64,000 bases of DNA, from assembly GCF_000379605.1 (NCBI RefSeq), contig NZ_KB902702.1, positions 210,922 to 274,921 of the forward strand, read 5' to 3'. A program made the translations under genes and the position numbers. This DNA comes from Rhizobium giardinii bv. giardinii H152 (GTDB lineage Bacteria > Pseudomonadota > Alphaproteobacteria > Rhizobiales > Rhizobiaceae). The notes beneath the pieces are model-generated. The model ran no database searches. It was not told where the DNA came from and worked only from the letters and a program-made list of their open reading frames with translations. Below, piece after piece: positions 17,285-27,423 of the stretch; position 1 is the first letter of the stretch; the number at the start of each line of letters is the position of its first letter.

Positions 17285-17950
17285 TCACTTAGACTTGTTG
17301 CGCACGTCGTCGTAAGGGATCTGGAAGACCTTGTCGTCCATCGGCACGCCGTTCTTGACGTTGAAGATCATCACGGACGTGTCCTTCTTCTGCGCATCGG
17401 TGATCGTCCATTGGCGCAGGTCATAGGTCTTCGGGTCGAACATCAGGGTGATCGTCGCATCGCCGAAGACGCTTCTGTCGCCGAGCACGATGGTGATCAG
17501 GTCGGCCTCTTCCTTGACGTCGCGCACCATCTTGCCGGTCAGGTCGATATTATCGGACAGGAGCAGCTTCAGCGGCGTCTTCGACAGGGGATAGATATCC
17601 CAGGTCTTCATTTTCTGGTTGCCGATGACGACCGACTTGCCGTCGGCGATGACGCGCATCGGCGAGGGGGCCTCGTAGTTGAAGCGGATCTTGCCGGGAC
17701 GACTGATATAGAACTTGCCGCCCGTCTGCTCGCCGCGCGGGCCGAACTGCACGAACTCGCCGCTCATCGTCTTCACCGAGGCGAAATGATCGGCGATCTT
17801 CTGGGCGATGCCCGCCTGCGCCCGGGCGGCCTCGGCGGGAAGGCCGATGAAGGCAACGGCGGCAAGGGTTGCGAGACCACCGACGAGCCATCGGCGCGGC
17901 AGCGAAAACGCGTGCTTCTGTCCGCGGCGGCCGGTTGCGGTGTCTGTCAT
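17285..17950 (-). CDS. lolA: outer-membrane lipoprotein carrier protein LolA
   Basis: A 221-residue LolA-like periplasmic chaperone that ferries lipoproteins to the outer membrane. A long signal peptide (about 1–45, LVGGLATLAAVAFIGLPAEA) precedes the LolA fold: MSGEFVQFGPRGEQTGGKFY and RPGKIRFNYEAPSPMRVIAD, then VVIGNQKMKTWD. The start at 17950 is chosen since GGAG lies 8 bases upstream; the next upstream ATG at 17965 overlaps that site. It is downstream of ftsK on the same strand. Confidence 0.92.
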   Translation of the reverse strand: MTDTATGRRGQKHAFSLPRRWLVGGLATLAAVAFIGLPAEAARAQAGIAQKIADHFASVKTMSGEFVQFGPRGEQTGGKFYISRPGKIRFNYEAPSPMRVIADGKSVVIGNQKMKTWDIYPLSKTPLKLLLSDNIDLTGKMVRDVKEEADLITIVLGDRSVFGDATITLMFDPKTYDLRQWTITDAQKKDTSVMIFNVKNGVPMDDKVFQIPYDDVRNKSK

Positions 17951-18086
17951 GGCAATCTCCTTCATTTCAGTCTCATGTGGAGCGCAAGTGCGGCGCCTTC
18001 AAGGCCTTGCCTGCGCCCGTCTTCAATTCGCCGTGAGGTCACGCGGGCCCTTCATCGAGGCCAGCGCGACGAGGGCATGCGTGGCG

Positions 18087-20756
18087 TCAGCGGCCGGTGA
18101 TTTCGCTTTCGGTGGGCACCAGAATCTCGCGCTTGCCGGCGTGATTGGCCGGGCCGATGATGCCCTCCTGCTCCATGCGCTCGATCAGCGAGGCGGCGCG
18201 GTTGTAGCCGATGCCGAGGCGGCGCTGGACGTAGGAGGTCGAAGCCTTGCCGTCGCGCAGCACGATGGCGACGGCCTGGTCGTAAGGGTCGTCGGATTCG
18301 GCGAGATTGGAGGTACCGGCCGGACCGCCGCTTTCGCCGTCCTCGTCGTCATCCTCGGTAATGGCGTCGAGATATTGCGGGGCGCCTTGCGTCTTCAGGT
18401 AGGCGACGACGTCCTCGACCTCGGTGTCCGACACGAAGGGACCGTGGACGCGCTGGATGCGGCCGCCGCCGGCCATGTAGAGCATGTCGCCCATGCCGAG
18501 CAGCTGCTCGGCACCCTGTTCGCCAAGGATGGTGCGGCTGTCGATCTTCGAGGTCACCTGGAAGGAGATGCGGGTCGGGAAGTTGGCCTTGATCGTGCCG
18601 GTGATGACGTCCACGGACGGACGCTGCGTTGCCATGATGACATGGATGCCGGCGGCGCGGGCCATCTGGGCGAGCCGCTGGACGGCACCTTCGATGTCCT
18701 TGCCGGCAACCATCATCAGGTCGGCCATCTCGTCGATGATGACGACGATATAGGGCATGGGGGCCAGGTCGAATTCTTCCGTCTCGTAGACGGCTTCACC
18801 GGTCTGACGGTCGAAGCCGGTCTGGACGGTGCGGCTGATCTGCTCGCCCTTGGCCAGCGCCTGCTCGACGCGGCTGTTGAAGCCGTCGATGTTGCGCACG
18901 CCGATCTTCGACATCTTCTTGTAGCGCTCCTCCATCTCGCGCACGGTCCACTTCAGCGCGACGACGGCCTTCTTCGGATCGGTGACGACCGGCGAGAGCA
19001 GATGCGGAATGCCGTCATAGACCGACAGTTCAAGCATCTTCGGGTCGATCATGATCAGGCGGCACTGCTCGGGCGTCAGGCGATAGAGCAGCGAGAGGAT
19101 GAAGGTGTTGATGGCGACCGACTTGCCGGAGCCGGTGGTACCGGCAACGAGCAGATGCGGCATCTTGGCGATATCGGCAATGACGGGCTCGCCGCCGATA
19201 TTCTTGCCGAGCGCCATGGCGAGCCGTGCCTTGCTCTGTTCGAAATCGCGGCTGCCCAGCAGTTCGCGCAGGTAAACGGTTTCGCGGCGCTGGTTGGGCA
19301 GTTCGATGCCGATGGCGTTACGGCCGGGCACGACGGCGACGCGGGCGGCGATCGCTGACATCGAGCGGGCAATGTCGTCGGCAAGGCCGATGACGCGCGA
19401 CGACTTGATGCCGGGCGCGGGCTCCAGCTCATAGAGCGTGACGACCGGGCCCGGGCGGACATGGATGATCTCGCCCTTGACGCCAAAATCCTCCAGCACG
19501 CCTTCCAGCATGCGGGCGTTCTGTTCCAGCGCGTCGGCCGACAGCGTCGCGTCGCGCGCGACATTCTTCGGCTCGGCGAGGAAATGCAGTGGAGGCAGGA
19601 CGAAATTCTCCTCGTCGGAGACGAAGGAGGCCTGTGCCTCACGCTCGATGCGCTGGCCCGTCTTCGGGCGCGGCGCGGCCGGGATGACGCGTCCGCTCGC
19701 CTGGGCCGGCGGCTGCTTGCGCGGTGCTGGCACCGGTGCCCAGTCGGCGGCGACATCGTCGTCCTCGTCATCCTCGGGCATGATGCCGGCCGGCCGGCGT
19801 CCGGCGTCAAGGAAATCGTCTTCCTCGTCATCGTCGATCGACATCGGCGGTGCTGTAACGACGCGGCGCTCGCTGCGGTCGAGCGAAGGCTCGACCCGCT
19901 CGGTGCGCGACATGGGCTTCGGCCGCACCGGCTCGTTCAGCGTGCCGAACTCGTCGGTGTTGAAATCATAGGGTTCGTCGTAATGGCGCGAGGCCGGCTT
20001 GCGGCGGCCGCTGAGGCCGAACAGCCGGCGCAAACGCGCCTGGGCGGTGAAGCGCATATGGGTGAGCGCCCCGGCAATCACCATGACGATGCCTTCGGAT
20101 TCGTCGTCCTCCAGTTCGTCGCGGACGGTGCGCGCCTTGCTCGGCGTCGGAGCCGGCACCGCAATATCCTCCTCCGGATCGGATACGCCGATCAGGCCGG
20201 CGCTGTAGACCAGGAAATAGGTGGCTGGCAGGGCAAGCAGGATGCCGAGCACCGTGCCGAACGTGCCGGACGGAAAGGTGCCGGTGAAAAGCGCCGGGAA
20301 CCGCAGGATCATGTCACCGAAAACACCGCCGAGGCCGCTCGGCAGCGGCCAGGTGACCGGCGCCGGGATGCAGCCGAGTGCTGCGGAGGCGAGCACCGAG
20401 CCGCCGAACCATGCGGCGGCGCGCTTGAGAATGTGGTCGAAGGGCTTGCTGAAGATCAGCACCAGGGCCCAGGCAACGACGGGAAGCAGCGCCACGACGC
20501 TGGCAATGCCGAAGAACTGCATGAAGATATCGGCGAAGGCCGCGCCCGTGTAGCCGAGAATATTGGTCGGGGCATCCGCGGTCGCATAGGAGAAGCTCGG
20601 ATCGGAGACGTTCCAGGTCGACAAAGCGGCGACGGCGAAGCCGAGCGCGACGAACAATGAGAAGCCTGCCAGCGCGGCCACCTGCCTCAAGACAAATGTG
20701 GAAAGCACAAACCGGTTGGACCGGTTGTCGAATACCGCCTGATTGCTTCTGCTCAT
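18087..20756 (-). CDS. ftsK: DNA translocase FtsK
   Basis: An 889-residue FtsK, the septal ATP-driven DNA pump for chromosome segregation. The N-terminus has four transmembrane segments (about 25–200), followed by a low-complexity acidic/proline linker (200–380), the motor with Walker [15 protein letters not shown] and Walker [15 protein letters not shown], and the RecA-like [19 protein letters not shown]. The C-terminal gamma winged helix ([18 protein letters not shown]) reads polarity sequences. The start at 20756 (MSRSNQAVF) is preferred to the upstream ATG. Confidence 0.97.
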   Translation of the reverse strand: MSRSNQAVFDNRSNRFVLSTFVLRQVAALAGFSLFVALGFAVAALSTWNVSDPSFSYATADAPTNILGYTGAAFADIFMQFFGIASVVALLPVVAWALVLIFSKPFDHILKRAAAWFGGSVLASAALGCIPAPVTWPLPSGLGGVFGDMILRFPALFTGTFPSGTFGTVLGILLALPATYFLVYSAGLIGVSDPEEDIAVPAPTPSKARTVRDELEDDESEGIVMVIAGALTHMRFTAQARLRRLFGLSGRRKPASRHYDEPYDFNTDEFGTLNEPVRPKPMSRTERVEPSLDRSERRVVTAPPMSIDDDEEDDFLDAGRRPAGIMPEDDEDDDVAADWAPVPAPRKQPPAQASGRVIPAAPRPKTGQRIEREAQASFVSDEENFVLPPLHFLAEPKNVARDATLSADALEQNARMLEGVLEDFGVKGEIIHVRPGPVVTLYELEPAPGIKSSRVIGLADDIARSMSAIAARVAVVPGRNAIGIELPNQRRETVYLRELLGSRDFEQSKARLAMALGKNIGGEPVIADIAKMPHLLVAGTTGSGKSVAINTFILSLLYRLTPEQCRLIMIDPKMLELSVYDGIPHLLSPVVTDPKKAVVALKWTVREMEERYKKMSKIGVRNIDGFNSRVEQALAKGEQISRTVQTGFDRQTGEAVYETEEFDLAPMPYIVVIIDEMADLMMVAGKDIEGAVQRLAQMARAAGIHVIMATQRPSVDVITGTIKANFPTRISFQVTSKIDSRTILGEQGAEQLLGMGDMLYMAGGGRIQRVHGPFVSDTEVEDVVAYLKTQGAPQYLDAITEDDDEDGESGGPAGTSNLAESDDPYDQAVAIVLRDGKASTSYVQRRLGIGYNRAASLIERMEQEGIIGPANHAGKREILVPTESEITGR

Positions 20757-20905
20757 GGTGACCTGCTGCCCGTTCGTCTGCAAAGCGCAATGCGCACATG
20801 TTTCCACCGTAAGCAGAGGAGGGTTAAAGCCCTATTAACCTTGACGCTTCGTTTACGCGAAACGCGCCTGCCGCGCCGGTTTTCCACGGCCGGGGCAAAC
20901 CGGCC

Positions 20906-20935
20906 ACAAAAAAAGCCCGGATGCGAGATCCGGGC
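20906..20935 (-). terminator. intrinsic terminator of amtB
   Basis: On the minus strand, stem GCCCGGAT (20935–20928) and ATCCGGGC (20922–20915) with a 5-nt loop, followed by a T7 run (20914–20908). Two further hairpins lie between it and the amtB stop: 20942–20966 (11-bp stem) and 20981–21003 (9-bp stem CGGAGCCGG/CCGGCTCCG). Confidence 0.9.
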
Positions 20936-21010
20936 AAAGATGCGGTTTCGTGAAACACGAAGCCGCGACGGGACTGTGAACGGAGCCGGTTTTGCCGGCT
21001 CCGTAATTTC

Positions 21011-22435
21011 TCAGGAGTGGTATGCAGCTTCGCCGTGCGACGACAGGTCGAGACCTTCGCGCTCGGCTTCGACCGTGACGCGCAGGCCGACGATCACGTC
21101 GACGATCTTGTAGAGGATCGCCGAGCCGATGCCCGACCACAAGAGCGTGACGATGACACCCTTGAACTGCGACCAGACCTGCGCTGCCGTTCCGGCATAG
21201 CCGGCGGCGAAGTCGGCGGTCGAATAGTCGACGATGCCTGCGCCACCCAGCGCCGGGTTGACGAATACGCCGGTCAGCAGCGCGCCGAGGATACCGCCGA
21301 TGCAGTGAACGCCGAAGACGTCAGCCGTATCGTCGTAACCGAACTTGTTCTTCACGGTGGAGACGAAGAAGTAGCAGATCGGCGAGACGACGAGACCCAT
21401 GACGATGGCGCCCATCGGGCCGACGAAGCCGGCGGCAGGCGTGATGACGACGAGGCCGGCAACCGCACCCGATACGGCGCCGAGGATCGAGGCCTTGCCG
21501 CGGGTGAAGGTTTCGACGACCGACCAGGAGATGACGGCGGCAGCGGCGGCGACGAAGGTGTTGATCATGGCGAGCGCGGCATAGCCATTGGCTTCAAGGT
21601 TGGAGCCGGCGTTGAAGCCGAACCAGCCGACCCACAGAAGGGAAGCGCCGACCATGGTAAGCGTCATGGAGTGCGGAGCCATCATGTCCTTGCCGAAGCC
21701 GGTACGCTTGCCGATCATCAGGCAGCCAACGAGGCCCGCGATGCCGGCATTGATGTGAACGACGGTGCCGCCGGCGAAGTCGATGGCGCCGAAGCCGAAG
21801 ATCAGGCCGGACGGATCGGCATAGAGGCTCGGGCCGCCCCAGAACCAGACCATGTGGGCGATCGGGAAGTAGATGAAGGTCAGCCACAGGATCGTGAACA
21901 GGATCACCGCGGAGAACTTCACGCGTTCGGCGAAGGCGCCGACGATGAGGCCGGGGGTGATGGCGGCGAAGGTCATCTGGAAGATGACGAATGCCAGTTC
22001 CGGAATGACGACACCCTTCGAGAAGGTTTCAACGACGGTCGTCGTGTCGACGCCGGCAAGGAACAGCTTGGAGAAGCCGCCGACGAAGGAGTTCAGGCTG
22101 CCGCCGGCCGTGAAGGCCATGGAATATCCATAGACCACCCAGACGACCATCGCGACGGAGGCGATCATCAGCACCTGCATGAGCACGGACAGCATGTTCT
22201 TCGTGCGCACGAGGCCGCCATAGAAGAGGGCGAGGCCAGGAACCGTCATCAGGAGCACGAGCGCCGAGGACACGAGCATCCAGGTGGTATCGCCCTTGTC
22301 CGGGACCGGCGCTGCGGCCACGGCTTCAGCGGCGGCCGGCGCCGTTTCCTGCGCGAAGGCAATGGCTGGGGCGAGGAAGGCTGCAACTGCAGCGCTCACG
22401 CGTCCAAGAGAGGTGGAAAGTTTGAATGAGGACAT
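21011..22435 (-). CDS. amtB: ammonium transporter AmtB
   Basis: A 474-residue ammonium channel with an N-terminal signal peptide (about 1–28, AFLAPAIAFAQ), an Ala/Pro-rich spacer and eleven predicted membrane helices. Family signatures: LALFYGGLVRTKNMLSV near 68, DFAGGTVVHINAGIAGLVG (pore His) near 219 and FGVHCIGGILGALLTG (second pore His) near 373. The trimer is gated by GlnK, encoded just upstream with a 30-bp gap, so both form one operon driven from the glnK promoter. Confidence 0.97.
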   Translation of the reverse strand: MSSFKLSTSLGRVSAAVAAFLAPAIAFAQETAPAAAEAVAAAPVPDKGDTTWMLVSSALVLLMTVPGLALFYGGLVRTKNMLSVLMQVLMIASVAMVVWVVYGYSMAFTAGGSLNSFVGGFSKLFLAGVDTTTVVETFSKGVVIPELAFVIFQMTFAAITPGLIVGAFAERVKFSAVILFTILWLTFIYFPIAHMVWFWGGPSLYADPSGLIFGFGAIDFAGGTVVHINAGIAGLVGCLMIGKRTGFGKDMMAPHSMTLTMVGASLLWVGWFGFNAGSNLEANGYAALAMINTFVAAAAAVISWSVVETFTRGKASILGAVSGAVAGLVVITPAAGFVGPMGAIVMGLVVSPICYFFVSTVKNKFGYDDTADVFGVHCIGGILGALLTGVFVNPALGGAGIVDYSTADFAAGYAGTAAQVWSQFKGVIVTLLWSGIGSAILYKIVDVIVGLRVTVEAEREGLDLSSHGEAAYHS

Positions 22436-22465
22436 CTGAAATATAGCTCCCTGAACGGCCGTGAC

Positions 22466-22822
<357 letters not shown>

Positions 22823-22890
22823 TCATCTTCGGCTCGGGGCCGTCTCTCCTTGCCGCCGAGCACAAATTCCCCAACGACCGTGCATTGCTA

Positions 22891-22906
22891 TTCAAGGCGC
22901 GTGCCA
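22891..22906 (-). promoter_or_regulatory. sigma-54 promoter of glnK–amtB
   Basis: On the minus strand TGGCAC-N5-TTGAA, matching the −24 element fully and the −12 element TTGCA/T with one difference (GA for GC). It lies about 87 bp before the glnK ATG. Nitrogen-responsive sigma-54/NtrC control of glnK–amtB is well established in proteobacteria. Confidence 0.75.
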
Positions 22907-22952
22907 GATTCGAAATGGGGTCTTAACCCTATGAAAAGACATGGAAACGCCA

Positions 22953-22980
22953 CATTTTGCCGGAGGGCGCCGGCAAAATG
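22953..22980. promoter_or_regulatory. perfect inverted repeat upstream of glnK
   Basis: Perfect 11-bp arms CATTTTGCCGG and CCGGCAAAATG around a 6-bp centre. It lies about 50–90 bp upstream of the sigma-54 element. It may be an enhancer-type activator site or a hairpin at the end of the tesB transcript; no T-run follows directly. Confidence 0.5.
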
Positions 22981-23040
22981 TTAAAAAAACGTCAATTTAA
23001 ACGATGAAAAAATGGGCAAAAAATAAAAAATGACGCTTTT

Positions 23041-23925
23041 TTATTCAGATGCCTTTTTCCGGATCAAGCCTTCCTGGGCAACCGAGGCAATCAGGACACC
23101 GGAGCGATCAAAAAGGCTGCCGCGGGTCATGCCGCGCGCGCCGAACGCGCTCGGGCTGTCCTGGGTGTAAAGCAGCCAGTCGTCCATGCGGCAGGGCCGG
23201 TGGAACCACATGGCGTGATCGAGGCTCGCCACCTGCAGGTCGCGGTCGAAGACCGAGGTGCCGTGGGCGTAGAGCGCCGTGTCGAGCAGCGTCATGTCGG
23301 AGATATAGGCAAGCACGGCCGCCTGGATATGGCGTTCGTCCGGAACGGTTCCGACGGTCTTCACCCAGACGTCCTGCACCGGCTCCAGCGTGTCGCGCGA
23401 GAAATAGTGCTTGAGCGACACCGGCCGGACTTCGATCGGCCGCGGGCGTTCCCAGTAGCGGCGGATGGCCTCGGGCGCATTCACCAGGAACTTCTCCTTG
23501 ATGTCCTGCTCGCCCATCAGGCTTTCCGGCGGCGCCACGTCCGGCATGGCGATCTGGTGGTCGAAACCGTCTTCGTCGAACTGGAAGGAGGCCGACAGGG
23601 CAAAGATCGCCTTGCCGTGCTGGATGGCGACGACGCGGCGGGTGGCGAAGCTCGATCCGTCACGGATGCGGTCGACATCGTAGATGATCGGAACGGTGGG
23701 ATCGCCCGGCCGCATGAAATAGGCATGCAGCGAATGCACGTAGCGGCCTTCGCTGACGGTGCGCTGTGCCGCCACCAGTGCCTGGCCGATGACCTGCCCG
23801 CCGAAGACGCGCTGCCAGCCGACCTGGGGCGAGCGGCCGCGAAAGAGATTCTCCTCGAGTTTCTCCAGGTCCAGCGTCCGTAGAAGAACATCCATCGGGC
23901 CAGGGGTGTCATTGGGGCGCGACAT
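23041..23925 (-). CDS. tesB: acyl-CoA thioesterase II (TesB)
   Basis: A 294-residue double hot-dog thioesterase hydrolysing acyl-CoA. Family signatures include RVFGGQVIGQALVAAQRTV near 39–57, YVHSLHAYFMRPGDP near 63, and the C-terminal LDHAMWFHRPCRMDDWLLY with the catalytic Asp. The start at 23925 (MSRPND) has TTGGAG 9–14 bases upstream; the open frame further up begins with TTG only. The downstream region to 22990 is extremely A/T-rich and probably ends the transcript. Confidence 0.95.
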   Translation of the reverse strand: MSRPNDTPGPMDVLLRTLDLEKLEENLFRGRSPQVGWQRVFGGQVIGQALVAAQRTVSEGRYVHSLHAYFMRPGDPTVPIIYDVDRIRDGSSFATRRVVAIQHGKAIFALSASFQFDEDGFDHQIAMPDVAPPESLMGEQDIKEKFLVNAPEAIRRYWERPRPIEVRPVSLKHYFSRDTLEPVQDVWVKTVGTVPDERHIQAAVLAYISDMTLLDTALYAHGTSVFDRDLQVASLDHAMWFHRPCRMDDWLLYTQDSPSAFGARGMTRGSLFDRSGVLIASVAQEGLIRKKASE

Positions 23926-24027
23926 TTCGGCAATCTCCAAGGGCAGAATGGCGCCGGTGGTAGGAAGGCGCGTGCCAATGATCTATATAGGCGAGAAGCA
24001 ATGCTCAAGAGCGACGGGAGAACTGAG

Positions 24028-25242
24028 ATGATCGATGTGGTGATTGCGGGCGGCGGTTATGTCGGCCTGTCGCTGGCCGTATCCGTCAAGAAGGCGGCGC
24101 CGCACCTGGCCGTAACCCTGATCGACGGCGCCCCCGAACATGCCTGGAAGAAGGACGAGCGCGCCTCGGCGATCATCGCCGCCGCCGCCCAGATGCTCGA
24201 CGTGCTCGGCATCTGGAGCGAGATCGAACCGGAAGCCGAGCCGATCAAGCGCATGGTGATCACCGATTCGAAAACCGCCGATCCGGTCCGTCCGGTGTTC
24301 CTGACGTTTGAAGAGGGCGGCGTCGACGGCCGGCCCTTTGCCCATATGGTGCCGAACGTGGCGCTGGTCGGCGCCCTGCGCAAGGCTGCCGCCGCGCTCG
24401 GTGTCGATATCCGTGCGTCAGCGGTCGCGAAGGATTTCAAGAGCGGCGATCATAGCGTCGCCGTCACCCTGGCGAGCGGCGACGTGATCGAGGCGCGGCT
24501 GCTGGTCGCCTGCGACGGCGTACGCTCGAAACTGCGCGATGCGGCAGGCATCAAGACGGTGGATTTCGACTATGGCCAGTCCGGCATCGTCACTACCGTC
24601 GAGCACGAGCGCCCGCATGACGGCACGGCGGAGGAGCATTTCCTGCCGGCCGGACCTTTCGCAACGCTGCCGTTGAAGAACAACCGGTCCTCGCTGGTCT
24701 GGACGGAGCTGACGCGGGATGCGGAGCGACTGATCGCCAGCGACGACCTCGTCTTCGAGGAAGAGCTGGAGCGGCGTTTCGGCCACAAGCTCGGCGCGCT
24801 CAAGGTCGTCGGCGCGCGCCAGGCCTTCCCGCTCGGCCTGACGCTGGCGCGCGATTTCATCGCCCCGCGTTTCGCCCTTGCCGGCGATGCCGCCCATGGC
24901 ATCCATCCGATCTCCGGCCAGGGCCTCAATCTCGGCTTCAAGGATGTGGCGGCGCTGGCGGAGACCATCGTCGACGCCGATCGGCTGGGTCTCGATATCG
25001 GCTGGCTTGCGGTGCTCGAGCGCTACCAGAGCTGGCGGCGTTTCGACACGTTCCGGATGGGCGTGACGACGGACGTGCTGAACCGGCTGTTTTCCAACGA
25101 CGCCACGCCGATCCGGGCGCTGCGCGATTTCGGCCTGGGGCTCGTCGATCGCATGCCGTCGCTGAAGGCTTTCTTCATCCGGCAGGCATCGGGGCTTGGC
25201 GGGCAGGGTGAGCCGAAGCTGCTGGGTGGTCAGCCGATCTAA
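24028..25242 (+). CDS. UbiH/UbiF-family FAD-dependent monooxygenase
   Basis: A 404-residue flavoprotein hydroxylase of the ubiquinone-biosynthesis family. The FAD-binding Rossmann motif VVIAGGGYVGLSLAVSV is at 4–20, the second motif ARLLVACDGVRSKLR lies near 156, and the FAD ribityl motif RFALAGDAAHGIHPISGQGL near 281. It probably hydroxylates the ubiquinone ring; which carbon is not clear. The start at 24028 (MIDVVIAGG) fits the family; GGGAG lies upstream. It is divergent from tesB. Confidence 0.93.
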   Translation: MIDVVIAGGGYVGLSLAVSVKKAAPHLAVTLIDGAPEHAWKKDERASAIIAAAAQMLDVLGIWSEIEPEAEPIKRMVITDSKTADPVRPVFLTFEEGGVDGRPFAHMVPNVALVGALRKAAAALGVDIRASAVAKDFKSGDHSVAVTLASGDVIEARLLVACDGVRSKLRDAAGIKTVDFDYGQSGIVTTVEHERPHDGTAEEHFLPAGPFATLPLKNNRSSLVWTELTRDAERLIASDDLVFEEELERRFGHKLGALKVVGARQAFPLGLTLARDFIAPRFALAGDAAHGIHPISGQGLNLGFKDVAALAETIVDADRLGLDIGWLAVLERYQSWRRFDTFRMGVTTDVLNRLFSNDATPIRALRDFGLGLVDRMPSLKAFFIRQASGLGGQGEPKLLGGQPI

Positions 25243-25254
25243 CGTAGGAAGAGT

Positions 25255-25282
25255 GCCTCTCTCCCAGCAGGCGGGGAGAGGG
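25255..25282. repeat. GC-rich hairpin repeat fragment
   Basis: CCTCTCTCCC and GGGGAGAGG arms around AGCAGGC. It is a short relative of the mosaic repeats and follows the stop codon of the monooxygenase gene. Confidence 0.5.
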
Positions 25283-25374
25283 GACTTGGCCCGGAGTGCC
25301 GCTTCGTCCTCCTCCCGTCACGACTGGATGACGGCTATCAATGCATGGAAATGACGGAACGGTGATTGCAGCGA

Positions 25375-25566
25375 TCAATCCTCGATCTTGCGTGCCTCGG
25401 AGATCAGCATGATGGGAATGCCGTCGCGGATCGGATAGGCGAGCTTTGCCTTTTCCGAAATCAGTTCGTTGTCGGCGGCGTTATAGCTGAGTCGGCCCTT
25501 GGTCAGCGGGCAGACGAGAAGTTCGAGCAGTTTCGGGTCCACGCGGCTGGTCCTGTCTTCCATCAT
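25375..25566 (-). CDS. Trm112 family protein
   Basis: A 63-residue Trm112-type protein (UPF0434). It begins [20 protein letters not shown], then shows [10 protein letters not shown] and the end [16 protein letters not shown]. Eukaryotic Trm112 activates methyltransferases; the bacterial role is unclear but the gene is widely conserved. It lies 6 bp behind the LON-domain gene on the same strand, probably one operon. Confidence 0.93.
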   Translation of the reverse strand: MMEDRTSRVDPKLLELLVCPLTKGRLSYNAADNELISEKAKLAYPIRDGIPIMLISEARKIED

Positions 25567-25572
25567 TTGCGC

Positions 25573-26253
25573 CTACTGCAGGATGGTCTCGATGTCGCCG
25601 AAGCTGCGGGCAAGCACGATCTCGGTGATGGCGATCAGTGTTTCGGCGCGGGTCTTGAGGTCGGGGGCTTCCAGCAGCGCCTGTTTCTCGGCCGGGCCGT
25701 AGGGCGACATCATTGCCATGGAATTCACCAGGGTGGCATTGCTGGCCCGCTCGACGCTTTCCCAGTCCGCCTCCAGCTTGTTGGCGTCGAGATAGGCCTT
25801 GAAGGCGGCAAGCAGGGCTTTCCGGTCGACCTGCGCCTCGTCATCCGGTCCGTTGAGATCGGTGGCGAAAGGCGCGATCCGGAAATTGCGGTAGCCCTTC
25901 GTCGGATGCAGCTCATCGAACAGGCGGAAGCGGCAGATGCCGGTGAGCGACGTCAGGTAGCGGCCGTCTTCCATCTCGGCAAACGAGGTGATCCGGCCGA
26001 TGCAACCAACCTGGCAAAGCGCCTGCACATGCGCCTGGCCCGCTTCTTCGCGCGATTCGCCGAAGAAGGGCTGGATCATGCCGATCAGGCGGTTTCCCGC
26101 CAGCGCATCGTCGAACATGGCAAGGTAGCGCGGCTCGAAAATGTTCAGCGGCAATTGCGAGCCGGGAAGCAGAAGCACGCCCGTCAGCGGAAATACCGGC
26201 AGCGTCTCCGGCAGGTCCTGGGGCCTGAGATAACGTGCATTTCCAACTTGCAT
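25573..26253 (-). CDS. LON N-terminal-domain protein
   Basis: A 226-residue protein consisting only of the LON substrate-binding domain, without ATPase or peptidase parts: LPVFPLTGVLLLPGSQLPLNIFEPRY near 18–43, then QVGCIGRITSFAEMEDGRYL and a C-terminal helical part. It may bind misfolded proteins or act as an adaptor; function unproven. The start at 26253 (MQVGNARYLRP) is the family start; the frame is open further upstream. It lies between thioredoxin and Trm112 genes. Confidence 0.9.
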   Translation of the reverse strand: MQVGNARYLRPQDLPETLPVFPLTGVLLLPGSQLPLNIFEPRYLAMFDDALAGNRLIGMIQPFFGESREEAGQAHVQALCQVGCIGRITSFAEMEDGRYLTSLTGICRFRLFDELHPTKGYRNFRIAPFATDLNGPDDEAQVDRKALLAAFKAYLDANKLEADWESVERASNATLVNSMAMMSPYGPAEKQALLEAPDLKTRAETLIAITEIVLARSFGDIETILQ

Positions 26254-26370
26254 TTCTGACCATACCCCGTCGCTGTCAGGCGCTTTCTTGGCGAGTGCGG
26301 CCTCGCCGCCGCTTAAGGACAAGAAATGGTGCGCCCACCTGAAATCTCAAGGGAGCGCGTCACAAAGCTG

Positions 26371-27354
26371 TCACGAGAACAGGATCGACGACAGCTTCCG
26401 CCGTGCGGAGAGCGTTGCCGGATCCATCGGGCCCCAGATGTCGAAGAACTGCAGAAGTTCGCGCCGCGCGCCATCGTCCTCAAAGGTCCGGTCCCGCTTC
26501 ATCACCTGCAGGAGGTGATCGGCGGCTGCCGCGCGGTCGCCCTCGACATTGCGGATCTTGGCAAGCTTGATGCGCGCGCCGTGATCGTCGGGATTGGCGG
26601 CAAGGATCTGTTCCAGCGCATCGGGGTCGCCGAGCTTGCGGGCTTCCTCGATCTGGCCGAGTTTTTTCAGGACGGCGACGATGTTGGCGTCCTTGGCCAG
26701 TGTATCGGACAGATTGGACAGGACGTCGCGTGCCTGTTGCAGCTCGCCCGCCTCGATCATGCAGTTGGCAAGGCCGGCCAGCGCCGCGGCATTTTCCGGA
26801 TCCGCCTGCAGCACCGCGCCGAAAAGGCCGGCGGCATTCTGAAGATCGCCCTGATCGAGCAGCGTCTTTGCCTCGGTCAGCGCCGCCTCGATCTCGGCTG
26901 CCCGGTCATCGACCACGGGACCGGCGATCTTGTCGATGAACTGGCGGATCTGGCTTTCCGGCACTGCGCCCATGAAGCCATCGACCGGGCGGCCCCCGGA
27001 AAAGGCGATGACGGCGGGGATCGACTGGATGCCGAGCTGGCCGGCGATCGACGGATGATCGTCGATGTTCATCTTGACGAGCTTGACGCGGCCTTGTGCC
27101 TCGGTGACGACCTTCTCGATCATCGGCGTCAGCTGTTTGCAGGGCCCGCACCAGGGGGCCCAGAAGTCGACGAGAACCGGCTGTTGGCGCGAGGCCTCCA
27201 GCACGTCGCGGGAAAAGCTGGCGGTCGTCGTATCCTTGATGAGGTCGCCAGCCGCCGCCGTTGCGGGAGCCTTGGCCGCCGCGCCGCCATAGCTGGCCGT
27301 CGCCGTCATCTGGTTGCCATAGGATCCTGCATAGGGGTTATCGCTGCCGCTCAT
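26371..27354 (-). CDS. thioredoxin-domain co-chaperone, YbbN/CnoX-like
   Basis: A 327-residue protein with a glycine/alanine-rich N-terminus, a thioredoxin domain with the intact active site WCGPC at 68–72, and a C-terminal TPR-like region (about 150–327). This architecture is that of YbbN/CnoX, which protects folding clients from oxidation and links to GroEL. Here both cysteines are present, unlike E. coli CnoX (SXXC). It precedes the LON-domain gene on the same strand. Confidence 0.9.
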   Translation of the reverse strand: MSGSDNPYAGSYGNQMTATASYGGAAAKAPATAAAGDLIKDTTTASFSRDVLEASRQQPVLVDFWAPWCGPCKQLTPMIEKVVTEAQGRVKLVKMNIDDHPSIAGQLGIQSIPAVIAFSGGRPVDGFMGAVPESQIRQFIDKIAGPVVDDRAAEIEAALTEAKTLLDQGDLQNAAGLFGAVLQADPENAAALAGLANCMIEAGELQQARDVLSNLSDTLAKDANIVAVLKKLGQIEEARKLGDPDALEQILAANPDDHGARIKLAKIRNVEGDRAAAADHLLQVMKRDRTFEDDGARRELLQFFDIWGPMDPATLSARRKLSSILFS

Positions 27355-27423
27355 CCATGTCTCCTCGCGGGCGTTTTCGTCCGTCTGCCCGTCACTGCTC
27401 GGTTTCCCGTCAAAGATCGTATG

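Noticed and set aside
21017..22429. 470-codon + strand frame opposite amtB
   Set aside because: Mirror frame of amtB with charged low-complexity content and no family.
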